From: Mycoplasmatota bacterium
Lineage (GTDB): Bacteria > Bacillota_I > Bacilli_A > Izemoplasmatales > Hujiaoplasmataceae
Direction of reading: 5' to 3'
Assembly (NCBI GenBank): GCA_023132365.1
Contig: JAGLYJ010000033.1
Span: 1-12,157 of the forward strand
DNA length: 12,157 nt
Shown here piece by piece: positions 1 through 6,339 of this stretch. The notes beneath the pieces were generated by a model. The model had not been told where the DNA came from. It did no database searches and saw only the letters and a list, made by a program, of their open reading frames with translations. The translations under genes and the position numbers were made by a program. Numbering within the stretch: position 1 is the stretch's first letter; each line of letters starts with the position of its first letter.

Positions 1-861
1 AAAATTCAAGATGGATGCAATAATTTCTGTTCATATTGCATTATTCCTTACACAAGGGGTAGGGTAAGATCTAAATTGCCAAATATAGTTATTGAAGAAG
101 CAAAGAAACTAGTTGCTTCTGGACATATAGAAATTGTATTAACAGGAATACATACTGGTGGATATGGAGAGGATTTAAAGGACTATTCTTTTACTGATTT
201 GCTAGCTGATTTAGATAAAATTGATGGGCTAAAAAGAATTAGAATATCTTCAATAGAAATTACAGAGTTAACCGATTCAGTTATTAATGTAATTAAGAAG
301 TCTAAAAAAATAGTTAATCATATTCATATTCCTCTTCAGGGAGGAAATGACAAACTATTAAAAGCTATGAATCGAAAGTACACCACTATTGAATATATGA
401 AATTTATAAATAAATTGAAAGCAAATATAGATAACTTAGTTGTTACCACCGATGTTATTGTTGGTTTTCCTGGAGAAACTGAAGTTGACTTTCTTGATAC
501 TATAGCTTTTATAAAAGAAGTTGGTTTTCAAGAATTACACGTGTTCCCTTATTCAAGGAGAGAGGGTACTGTAGCATCTAAAATGAAGAATCAAATCGAT
601 GGTGCAATAAAAAAAGCTAGAGTACACAAACTCTTGGATTTAAGTGATTCTTTGAAATCAAAATATATTTTGAGCCAAATCGGGAAGATTCATAGAGTTA
701 TTCCTGAGCAAGTAAAAGATGGATATTTACAAGGGCATACCAGAGATTATATTCTGGTGAAAATGAAATCAGACAATAATTTAATTGGCAGTGAAATTCA
801 GGTAAAAATATCAGAATATAATGGTTCAGAATGTTTTGGAGACATTGTATCTAAAGGGTAA
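1..861 (+). CDS. mtaB: tRNA (N6-threonylcarbamoyladenosine(37)-C2)-methylthiotransferase MtaB, 5'-truncated by window edge
   Basis: This radical-SAM enzyme converts t6A37 to ms2t6A37 in ANN-decoding tRNAs. Frame 1 is open from base 1; the visible 286 residues lack roughly the first third, which in the family holds the N-terminal methylthiotransferase domain and its own Fe-S cluster. The radical-SAM cluster motif CxxxCxxC is at visible residues 6-13 (C6, C10, C13), followed by IIPYTRGRVRS, typical of this family. The C-terminal TRAM-like region carries LQGHTRDY (about residues 238-245), which matches the MtaB signature LxGHTxNY and argues against MiaB or RimO. A TTG at 76 is not a start because the Cys motif lies upstream in the same frame. 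The stop is TAA at 859-861. The next gene starts 3 nt later, so the two are probably cotranscribed. The position just before rpsU matches yqeV in Bacillus. Confidence 0.94.
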   Translation, partial: KIQDGCNNFCSYCIIPYTRGRVRSKLPNIVIEEAKKLVASGHIEIVLTGIHTGGYGEDLKDYSFTDLLADLDKIDGLKRIRISSIEITELTDSVINVIKKSKKIVNHIHIPLQGGNDKLLKAMNRKYTTIEYMKFINKLKANIDNLVVTTDVIVGFPGETEVDFLDTIAFIKEVGFQELHVFPYSRREGTVASKMKNQIDGAIKKARVHKLLDLSDSLKSKYILSQIGKIHRVIPEQVKDGYLQGHTRDYILVKMKSDNNLIGSEIQVKISEYNGSECFGDIVSKG

Positions 862-864
862 AAT

Positions 865-1677
865 ATGTATATTGAATATTGGGATAAATCTAAGATTGAA
901 TCTTTGTCTTTAGAAGAGAAGATAAACTGGTTTGATGTTTATAATCATGAACTCGAAAAAGATCGAGGGTATGATTTAACTAATTTAGAACTAATTGAAT
1001 CAGAAGCATTACAGGCTAGTATTAAAAAAGACTATCTATCATTTTTAGAGAGTCTTAATGGTCATAATAATTTCATGTTTTTTACAATTTTGTATGATTC
1101 AGGTAGAATTGTAGCTCTATGTAGAGTTATTAAGCGAGATGGTATTTTATATATAGCTGGATTAGAAACACATAGAAATTACCGGTTTCTTGGTTATGGA
1201 AAAAAAGTATTATTTGAAACAATTTCAAAAATTTTTAGTGAGGAATATGATTCAATCCATTCAGTCATTCGCAAATGGAATAAACCATCAATTAAAACTC
1301 ATTTAAGTGCAGGGTTTAAGATTACTGAAGATAAGGGCGATAATTTGTTACTTAGTTTAGGAAATATTAAGTTCTTAGTTAAGCCAATAATCGAAGAATT
1401 TGTAGATAATACAATTGATAAGATTAGTTTGCTATCTGAAAAGTTCATTGTTTTAAATGCAAGATATAATTTTGATATTACCTTTAATAAAAAGCGTTAT
1501 GTTGCGAAGTTTCACGCTAATGACAAAAATACATTTTCAAAGGTAATTCAAAATACTGAAAAAACTTATAATAAAAAGATTAATCCTTTATACTTTGAGT
1601 CAAGGATGTACGGATATTCTCATAAATTTCATTTATACGGAAAAGAGTATTGGTTGTGGGTTGAAAAATATGAATAA
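865..1677 (+). CDS. GNAT-like acetyltransferase with an unrecognised C-terminal domain
   Basis: This 270-residue protein has an N-terminal GNAT (acetyl-CoA-dependent N-acetyltransferase) fold over about residues 1-165. Strands around residues 70-103 lead into the acetyl-CoA pyrophosphate-binding motif R-F-L-G-Y-G at 107-112. A typical GNAT closing segment follows: N139, S142 and the Gly-Phe pair at 150-151. The remaining ~105 residues are rich in Lys, Tyr, Phe and Asn, have no membrane segment, and match no family I recognise; their end is aromatic (YWLWVEKYE). The substrate cannot be told from sequence. The ATG at 865 lies 3 nt after the mtaB stop, with a modest SD-like AAAGGG at 853-858 inside the mtaB end, so the gene is probably translated from the mtaB transcript. 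It is followed at once by a terminator. This gene is not part of the cluster in B. subtilis as I remember it, so it may be lineage-specific. Confidence 0.8.
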   Translation: MYIEYWDKSKIESLSLEEKINWFDVYNHELEKDRGYDLTNLELIESEALQASIKKDYLSFLESLNGHNNFMFFTILYDSGRIVALCRVIKRDGILYIAGLETHRNYRFLGYGKKVLFETISKIFSEEYDSIHSVIRKWNKPSIKTHLSAGFKITEDKGDNLLLSLGNIKFLVKPIIEEFVDNTIDKISLLSEKFIVLNARYNFDITFNKKRYVAKFHANDKNTFSKVIQNTEKTYNKKINPLYFESRMYGYSHKFHLYGKEYWLWVEKYE

Positions 1678-1710
1678 AAAAATCCAGCAAATTTGCTGGA
1701 TTATTTTTTT
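1676..1710. terminator. Bidirectional intrinsic terminator between convergent genes
   Basis: A perfect 22-bp palindrome at 1681-1702 (arms of 11 bp, core CCAGCAAATTTGCTGG) is flanked by seven A at 1676-1682 on its left and a T-rich tract at 1701-1710 on its right. Each strand therefore shows a hairpin followed by a U-run. It would end the mtaB-acetyltransferase transcript on the plus strand and the membrane-protein transcript on the minus strand. The palindrome shares two bases with the minus-strand stop codon (1701-1703). Confidence 0.9.
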
Positions 1711-2381
1711 CTTCTTGCTTTTTTCTCTTTAGCTTTCGCAACTTTAGCTTGAGCTTTTAGTTCTTTTTTACTAAGTTTTTTTTGTTTAACTTTTCTTTGT
1801 TTCTTAATTTTCTTAACAACTTCATAAGTTAATATATAATCATTATCATGGTTTACAAAACGATAAGGTGCAGCTTCATGAATGTTTAAAGGTAATTCAA
1901 ATAGGTATGCAATATATCCGTTTAGCATTTGAAATTTATTACATGATTTTATTAATCCTTTTAATTTCTTTGATTTATCCCAACGATATAAAACTTTGTC
2001 ATATTCATCTAATAGTGAAATCACAATTTGATTCTTGTTTTTATCACTTATAGTAAAACTTTTAAGCATTACTTGTTCAGGAATATTCTTAATATAATAT
2101 TCAAAGTACTTTTTAACTTTACGCTTTCCTTTACCTTTTAATGTTTTGTAGGTATTTGTTTGTTCTCTAGCATAATTGTTAACGATATCTTCTATTAAAA
2201 GATTTCCATTATAGCGCTTGTTAATTGTCTTATCAAGTCGTCTATAAAAGCTCTTGTATCTAGCTGAATATCTAGCTGAATTTGTAAAAACAGCTAATAA
2301 TATTACAATTACTACAACAATAACAGCTATAATAATAATTGTTGTTAGGCTAATGTCAGCCAATGAAAATAGAAATCTCAT
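1701..2381 (-). CDS. Single-pass membrane protein with Lys-rich cytoplasmic tail, function unknown
   Basis: I do not recognise this 226-residue protein. A single hydrophobic helix, almost pure Ile/Val/Leu, spans about residues 13-32. Basic residues follow it directly (R37, R41, K43, R47, R48), so the positive-inside rule suggests a short outside N-terminus and a cytoplasmic body. The helix is followed by a duplicated SARY-SARY (35-42), then a mixed alpha/beta-looking middle of about 145 residues (about 45-189). The last 37 residues (190-226) contain 21 Lys/Arg in an Ala/Glu-spaced pattern, likely a helical basic tail able to touch nucleic acid, ribosomes or acidic lipids. No catalytic motif is visible. 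The ATG start is supported by GAGGTG (2387-2392, minus strand) 5 nt upstream. It is the only minus-strand gene seen here, a monocistron with its own promoter and terminator. It is real: SD, promoter and terminator all fit, although the function is open. Confidence 0.8.
   Translation of the reverse strand: MRFLFSLADISLTTIIIIAVIVVVIVILLAVFTNSARYSARYKSFYRRLDKTINKRYNGNLLIEDIVNNYAREQTNTYKTLKGKGKRKVKKYFEYYIKNIPEQVMLKSFTISDKNKNQIVISLLDEYDKVLYRWDKSKKLKGLIKSCNKFQMLNGYIAYLFELPLNIHEAAPYRFVNHDNDYILTYEVVKKIKKQRKVKQKKLSKKELKAQAKVAKAKEKKARRKK
2257..2280. repeat. Perfect 12-bp tandem duplication inside the membrane-protein gene
   Basis: TATCTAGCTGAA occurs twice head to tail. On the minus strand it encodes the repeated tetrapeptide Ser-Ala-Arg-Tyr at residues 35-42, immediately after the membrane helix. 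The unit is a multiple of three, so the frame is kept. It looks like a recent slippage duplication. Confidence 0.85.
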
Positions 2382-2386
2382 GTTAG

Positions 2387-2431
2387 CACCTCGCTATTTG
2401 TATCTATAATATAATTGTATTCATTTTATCA
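2387..2431 (-). promoter_or_regulatory. Probable promoter and SD of the minus-strand membrane-protein gene
   Basis: On the minus strand TGATAAAAT reads as an extended -10 (TG-n-TAAAAT; hexamer at 2423-2428, TG at 2430-2431). No good -35 box sits 17 nt upstream, which is usual for extended -10 promoters. Transcription would start near 2416, giving a leader of about 35 nt with the SD GAGGTG at 2387-2392. In such AT-rich DNA other -10-like words exist nearby (for example TATTAT on the same strand), so the exact box is uncertain. Confidence 0.45.
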
Positions 2432-2471
2432 TAAATATTGCTAAATTAAAACCATTTTCAAAAAAAATAAG

Positions 2472-2500
2472 TTTACAAATCATCAATAATTTAGTATAAT
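2472..2500 (+). promoter_or_regulatory. Sigma-A-type promoter of rpsU
   Basis: The -35 TTTACA (2472-2477, one mismatch to TTGACA) and the perfect -10 TATAAT (2495-2500) are separated by exactly 17 bp. The start site would be near 2507, leaving a leader of about 23 nt before the rpsU ATG. The promoter faces away from the minus-strand gene, so 2382-2529 is a divergent promoter region. Confidence 0.85.
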
Positions 2501-2529
2501 ACATACGGTTAAGAAAAGGGGTGAAAGCA

Positions 2530-2703
2530 ATGGCAAAAACTATCGTAAAAGAAAATGAATCTATCGAAGATGTACTTCGTCGTTTTAAGCGCGATGTTTC
2601 TCGCTCAGGAAATTTAGCTCAAGCCCGAAAAAAAGAATATTATGAGAAACCAAGTGTAACAAAGAAATTGAAAGCTCGTGCAAAAAAAACAAATAAAAAA
2701 TAA
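2530..2703 (+). CDS. rpsU: Small ribosomal subunit protein bS21
   Basis: bS21 is a basic protein of the 30S subunit that sits near the mRNA exit/anti-SD region and helps initiation. The 57-residue product has the usual family length and signatures: an N-terminal V-K-E-N-E-S, then E-D-x-L-R-R-F-K-R near residues 13-21, the R-K-K-E-Y-Y-E-K-P-S-V block near residues 34-44, and a Lys-rich end. The start is ATG 2530, because AAGGGGTGA at 2516-2524 is then a strong SD with 5 nt spacing. An in-frame GTG at 2521 lies inside that SD and would add three residues not seen in the family. The gene has its own promoter and terminator, so it is expressed apart from dnaG-rpoD, unlike the E. coli rpsU-dnaG-rpoD operon. 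Confidence 0.96.
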   Translation: MAKTIVKENESIEDVLRRFKRDVSRSGNLAQARKKEYYEKPSVTKKLKARAKKTNKK

Positions 2704-2716
2704 TTTTATATTTAAA

Positions 2717-2751
2717 AATGACAATTCTAAAAGGATTGTCATTATTTTTTC
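2717..2751 (+). terminator. Intrinsic terminator of rpsU
   Basis: AATGACAAT (2717-2725) pairs with ATTGTCATT (2735-2743). Three more pairs (T-G, C-G, T-A) extend the stem to 12 bp around an AAA loop, and six T follow at 2745-2750. It lies 14 nt after the rpsU stop and isolates rpsU from phoH. Confidence 0.92.
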
Positions 2752-2788
2752 TATTATAACTTTAAGATATTTCTATATATACACTTTG

Positions 2789-2814
2789 TGTTATAATATT
2801 ATTGAAGGAAGTGA
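2789..2814 (+). promoter_or_regulatory. Extended -10 promoter and SD for the phoH-ybeY-cdd-era-recO operon
   Basis: TGTTATAAT (TG at 2789-2790, TATAAT at 2792-2797) is a perfect extended -10; the -35 position is weak (TTTCTA at 2770-2775). Transcription would start near 2804, so the leader is only about 20 nt. It contains the SD AAGGAAGTGA (2805-2814), which sits 9 nt before the phoH GTG start. The SD is practically at the 5' end of the mRNA. Confidence 0.65.
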
Positions 2815-2823
2815 TTTGTTTAA

Positions 2824-3792
2824 GTGACTAATATTGTGAAGCTAGATAACGATTTGGAGAGTTTAAATGAACTTATAGAACTTTTTGGTTCGAATGACAA
2901 AAATCTAAAATTATTAAAAAAATTGTATAATGTTGAGATTTTTTCTAACAGCAAAGATATTGTTGTTGATTCTACAGATGATTCTTTAGTAGAAGAGCTA
3001 TCAAAAATCTTTAGTATCTTAATTGAACTTATTAGAAATAATATTAGTTTTGGTGAGAGAGATATTATATATATTAAACAGTTGATAAGCAATTCAAAAG
3101 AAGAAGAAATATTATCTTTGTTTATCAAAAGAAAAGAGATAATAAAGACATTTAATGGGAAACCAATATATCCTAAAACTCTAAACCAAAAACGTTACGT
3201 GGAATCGATAGAGAATCACTCTTTAATTTTTGGGATTGGCCCGGCAGGGACTGGAAAAACATATTTAGCTATGCTAATGGCTTTAAAAAAATTAAAGAAT
3301 AATTTAATTAAACGAATAATCCTAACTAGACCGGCTGTTGAAGCTGGTGAATCATTAGGCTTTTTACCCGGTGACTTAAAAGAAAAAGTTGACCCATATT
3401 TAAGACCCTTATATGATGCGATGTACGAGATATTAGGAGTTAAGCAAAGCGACGAATATATTGAAAAAGGCATTATTGAGATTGCTCCACTAGCGTATAT
3501 GCGTGGTAGAACTTTAGATAATGCATATGTTATTTTAGATGAGGCTCAAAACACAACTATTAATCAAATGAAATTATTCTTAACCAGGCTAGGGTTTGGA
3601 TCAAAGATGATTGTAACTGGAGATATTACCCAGAGTGATTTACCAAAAAGAATGGTATCAGGACTTGTTAAAGCTTCTAAGATATTAAAAGATATTGATT
3701 CGGTTAAAATCCTTTATTTTGATGAGAAAGATGTTGTAAGACATCCTTTAGTTCAAACTATAATTAAGAGGTTTGAAAATGATAAAAGTTAA
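2824..3792 (+). CDS. phoH: PhoH family P-loop ATPase
   Basis: This cytoplasmic ATPase belongs to the PhoH/YbeZ family, associated with RNA metabolism and with YbeY, whose gene follows it. The 322-residue length is normal for the family. The N-terminal ~110 residues carry the KH-like region seen in Firmicutes PhoH, ending in the conserved stretch around I-S-F-G-E-R-D-I-I-Y. The ATPase domain has Walker A G-P-A-G-T-G-K-T at 139-146, the R-P-A-V-E-A-G-E-x-L-G-F-L-P-G-D block just after it, and Walker B V-I-L-D-E-A-Q-N with D239 and E240. The start is a GTG (2824) because the SD AAGGAAGTGA fits it at 9 nt; TTG 2817 and GTG 2811 are out of frame. The end overlaps ybeY by 14 nt, which suggests translational coupling. 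Confidence 0.95.
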   Translation: MTNIVKLDNDLESLNELIELFGSNDKNLKLLKKLYNVEIFSNSKDIVVDSTDDSLVEELSKIFSILIELIRNNISFGERDIIYIKQLISNSKEEEILSLFIKRKEIIKTFNGKPIYPKTLNQKRYVESIENHSLIFGIGPAGTGKTYLAMLMALKKLKNNLIKRIILTRPAVEAGESLGFLPGDLKEKVDPYLRPLYDAMYEILGVKQSDEYIEKGIIEIAPLAYMRGRTLDNAYVILDEAQNTTINQMKLFLTRLGFGSKMIVTGDITQSDLPKRMVSGLVKASKILKDIDSVKILYFDEKDVVRHPLVQTIIKRFENDKS

Positions 3793-4207
3793 TTATATTA
3801 ATCAATATGATAGTAATAAAAAGTATAAAAAAATAATCAAATATATTTTATCTAAAGGCTACAAAGATTTGCAGCTTCAAGAACAAATGATAATTTCAAT
3901 AGTATTAATGGATAATCAAGGAGTTCAGGAGTTAAATAAACAATATCGAAATATTGACAAACCAACTGATGTATTAAGTTTTGAAAATGATTCTGATATT
4001 TATGAAATCGGAGATATATTTATATCAATAGATAAAATAATAGAACAGGCAAAAAGTTTAAAACACTCTTTTGAATTTGAATTAGCATATATCGCAGTTC
4101 ATGGATTCTTACATTGCTTAGGCTATAATCATATTATTGATGCGGATGAAAAAGAAATGACAAAAAAACAGAACCTAATTATGATAGGTTCAAAAATTAC
4201 GAGGTAA
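3779..4207 (+). CDS. ybeY: Endoribonuclease YbeY, rRNA maturation factor
   Basis: YbeY is a zinc-dependent single-strand RNase involved in 16S rRNA 3'-end maturation and ribosome quality control. The signature H-x3-H-x5-H is present as H-G-F-L-H-C-L-G-Y-N-H near residues 109-119. The preceding R-N-I-D-K-P-T-D-V-L-S-F block near residues 57-68 is also diagnostic. The ATG at 3779 gives 142 residues and has AAGAGGT (3766-3772) 6 nt upstream; a TTG two codons earlier (3773) has no such spacing and is unlikely. The gene starts inside the end of phoH, the usual partner. Confidence 0.94.
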   Translation: MIKVNYINQYDSNKKYKKIIKYILSKGYKDLQLQEQMIISIVLMDNQGVQELNKQYRNIDKPTDVLSFENDSDIYEIGDIFISIDKIIEQAKSLKHSFEFELAYIAVHGFLHCLGYNHIIDADEKEMTKKQNLIMIGSKITR

Positions 4208-4212
4208 AATAG

Positions 4213-4605
4213 ATGAAGAAATTATTAGAAATCGCAAAAGAAAACATTAAGAATGCATATGTTCCTTACTCTAAATTTAGAGTTTCTGCAGTTTTAGAAC
4301 TTAAAAATGGAGAAATATATAAAGGAATTAATGTAGAGAATGCTTCTTATGGGCTTAGTAACTGTGCTGAAAGAAGTGCCTTATTTGCAGCATATTCAAA
4401 TGGAGTAAGAAAAGAAGATATTAAAAGAATCTTAGTTTATACTGACAAAGACTATTTTGTATCACCATGTGGTGCATGTAGACAAGTAATTAGAGAACTT
4501 ATGGAAGACGACGCTTCTGTTATTATGGCTAATAGCAAAGGCGAATTTAAGGAATTGCTAAATATAGAGTTATTACCGCATGGATTTACCGAAAAGGACT
4601 TATAA
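4213..4605 (+). CDS. cdd: Cytidine deaminase
   Basis: The enzyme deaminates cytidine and deoxycytidine to uridine and deoxyuridine in pyrimidine salvage. The product is 130 residues, the size of the homotetrameric bacterial type. The active site is N-V-E-N-A-S-Y-G-L-S-N-C-A-E with zinc ligand C51 and catalytic E53, then P-C-G-A-C at 85-89 giving zinc ligands C86 and C89. The ATG has GAGGT (4201-4205) 7 nt upstream, at the very end of ybeY. The stop overlaps the era start by one base (TAATG). The neighbouring order cdd-era-recO is that of Firmicutes; dgkA, often just upstream, is missing. Confidence 0.96.
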   Translation: MKKLLEIAKENIKNAYVPYSKFRVSAVLELKNGEIYKGINVENASYGLSNCAERSALFAAYSNGVRKEDIKRILVYTDKDYFVSPCGACRQVIRELMEDDASVIMANSKGEFKELLNIELLPHGFTEKDL

Positions 4606-5501
4606 TGTTTAAATCTGGATTTATATCTATAATTGGTGAACCTAATGTTGGAAAATCAACTCTATTAAATAAAATTCTTAAACAAAAAATAGCGATTGTT
4701 TCGAATAAACCACAAACGACCAGAAATGTTTTTTCTGGTATTTATAATGATGAAGATTCGCAACTGATTTTTATGGATACTCCAGGCATTCATAATGGAA
4801 AAACAAAACTTGGAAAGTACATGTCAAGCGCAGCCATTTCTACAGTGAAAAGTGTAGATTTAGTTTTGTTCTTAGTTAATGCCTATGATGATGTTCTAGA
4901 ATATAATTTGGAAATTTTAAAGCAATTATCAACGGTTAGAACTCCAGTTTTTCTAATTATCAATAAAGTTGATACAATTAGTGATATTGATCGTTTAAAA
5001 GCTGCCATAGAACCTTATAAAAAAGCATTTAAATTTAAAGGGGTATTTGCTATTTCTGCTTTAAGAGGAGATAATGTAGATTTATTAATAGGTGATATTA
5101 AATCTGAGCTAGAAGAAGGACCACAATTTTATCCAGAAGGTGAAATATCAGATCGACCAGAAACGTTTTTGATTCAAGAATTTATAAGAGAAAAAATTCT
5201 TGAGCAAACTCATGAAGAAGTACCACATTCAGTCATGGTTTATTTAGAACAATTCAAAGAGAAAAAACAAATTGTTAAAATATTAGCAACGATCGTAGTA
5301 GAAAGAAAATCACAAAAAGGTATTGTTATAGGTAAGGGTGGTAAAATGCTTAAAACCATTGGTGTATCTGCTAGAAAAGATATTGAGGAACTCCTAAAAA
5401 AACAAGTGTATTTAGAACTTTTTGTAAAGGTTGAAGCCGATTGGCGAAACCGAGAATATTATCTAAAAAATTATGGTTATAAACCTACCAAAAACGAGTA
5501 A
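4605..5501 (+). CDS. era: GTPase Era, 30S ribosome assembly factor
   Basis: Era binds the 3' end of 16S rRNA and assists 30S maturation. The 298-residue protein has all GTPase motifs: G1 G-E-P-N-V-G-K-S-T (11-19), G2 Q-T-T-R (37-40), G3 D-T-P-G (58-61), G4 N-K-V-D (120-123) and G5 S-A-L around residue 151. The C-terminal KH domain carries G-I-V-I-G-K-G-G-K-M near residues 239-248. The ATG overlaps the cdd stop by one base, so it probably relies on coupled translation; the nearby AAAGGA (about 4593-4598) may act as its SD. Operon neighbours PhoH and YbeY act in the same ribosome-maturation process. Confidence 0.97.
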   Translation: MFKSGFISIIGEPNVGKSTLLNKILKQKIAIVSNKPQTTRNVFSGIYNDEDSQLIFMDTPGIHNGKTKLGKYMSSAAISTVKSVDLVLFLVNAYDDVLEYNLEILKQLSTVRTPVFLIINKVDTISDIDRLKAAIEPYKKAFKFKGVFAISALRGDNVDLLIGDIKSELEEGPQFYPEGEISDRPETFLIQEFIREKILEQTHEEVPHSVMVYLEQFKEKKQIVKILATIVVERKSQKGIVIGKGGKMLKTIGVSARKDIEELLKKQVYLELFVKVEADWRNREYYLKNYGYKPTKNE

Positions 5502-5503
5502 TT

Positions 5504-6223
5504 ATGGAACATTTTGAAGGTATAATACTAAAGAAAATAAATTATAAAGAGAGTTCTGAAATAATATATTTATACACAAGAGAAGGAATGAAGAGTGTAT
5601 TGATTCATGGTAGTAATAAGATGAAAAGCCCATATTTATCATTTTCAAAAGTATTGAATGTTGTATCATTACATACCTCAGGAAAAGATTTAAAAACTCT
5701 AAGAGATGGAGATGTTTTAAAGAACTATCGGAATATATCTAATGATTTAGAAAAATATACTTATGTAACTCTAATTTTAGAGAAAATATACTTCTTTTCT
5801 ACCCACAGTCATGATCATGAGAAATTATACAATTTCATTATCAAAATATTTGACATAGTTGAAGGAAATGTTGAATATATTCCGTATTTAAATATGATTG
5901 AATTGAAGCTTCTGTATCTATTAGGAGTAAATCCGCTTTTCGCTCATTGTGTAAGTTGTGTTAAGACCGAAAATCTAACGTTTTCTGTTAAAGCCGGTGG
6001 AATGTGCTGTGAAGAGCATTTGATTGGTAAATCCACTATTTCTCCACTTGGGACTTTGGCGATGCAACAGTTATATTATTATGATTTACAAAAAGAAGAA
6101 GAAATGAATATTAATGATCTATATTTAAAAGAAATCAGAATAGTTTTGGATAAATATTATGAATATCATTTAAACTTTAAAGGAAATTCGAGAAAAATGC
6201 TTGTAGGACTTATTGGATATTGA
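5504..6223 (+). CDS. recO: DNA repair protein RecO
   Basis: RecO anneals ssDNA and, with RecR, loads RecA onto SSB-coated DNA in RecF-type repair. At 239 residues it has normal length. The N-terminal OB-fold (about 1-78) opens with the family-typical G-I-I-L-K-K-x-N-Y-K-E-S-S-E. A helical part contains a zinc-binding site with C149 and C152, and then a G-G-M-C-C-E-E-H segment in which C169 and H172 occupy the usual CxxC positions; the fourth ligand appears to be His rather than Cys. The ATG is 2 nt after the era stop, with only a weak SD-like GAG, so expression probably depends on era translation. The gene ends in TGA, evidence for the standard code. No clear terminator follows. Confidence 0.93.
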   Translation: MEHFEGIILKKINYKESSEIIYLYTREGMKSVLIHGSNKMKSPYLSFSKVLNVVSLHTSGKDLKTLRDGDVLKNYRNISNDLEKYTYVTLILEKIYFFSTHSHDHEKLYNFIIKIFDIVEGNVEYIPYLNMIELKLLYLLGVNPLFAHCVSCVKTENLTFSVKAGGMCCEEHLIGKSTISPLGTLAMQQLYYYDLQKEEEMNINDLYLKEIRIVLDKYYEYHLNFKGNSRKMLVGLIGY

Positions 6224-6267
6224 TAAGTTCTTTTTTCTTGAAATATAATAAATTATATTTTGAAAAC

Positions 6268-6330
6268 TTGACTTATGCTATGCATATATATATAATTATA
6301 CTGGTGTAGTATGCAGAAAAAAACAGGAGG
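6268..6330 (+). promoter_or_regulatory. Strong sigma-A-type promoter and SD of the glyQS-dnaG-rpoD operon
   Basis: TTGACT (6268-6273) and a perfect TATAAT (6291-6296) are 17 bp apart, in a 107-bp gap after recO. The start site would be near 6303, giving a leader of about 37 nt that ends with the SD AGGAGG (6325-6330). The leader is too short to hold a T-box riboswitch, the usual control of glycyl-tRNA synthetase genes in many Firmicutes. The rest of the gap contains an AT-only inverted repeat at 6241-6260 without a following T-run. Confidence 0.85.
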
Positions 6331-6339
6331 ATGAGAAAT

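Noticed and set aside
76..78. TTG 76 as start of mtaB
   Set aside because: The same frame is open to base 1 and encodes the essential radical-SAM Cys motif upstream, so the gene begins before the window.
1868..2053. Plus-strand open frame inside the membrane-protein gene, and other open frames antisense to phoH, glyQS, dnaG, rpoD and trmK
   Set aside because: They are low-complexity shadows of well-supported genes, without SD sites or recognisable protein features.
2521..2529. GTG 2521 as start of rpsU
   Set aside because: The codon is part of the SD AAGGGGTGA, and ATG 2530 gives the normal 57-residue S21 N-terminus.
3773..3778. TTG 3773 as start of ybeY
   Set aside because: It nearly touches the SD AAGAGGT (3766-3772); ATG 3779 has proper spacing.
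6241..6260. AT-only inverted repeat (AAATATAAT / ATTATATTT) after recO as a terminator
   Set aside because: The stem has no G-C pair, the loop is about 2 nt, and no T-run follows on either strand; such repeats are expected by chance in DNA this AT-rich.
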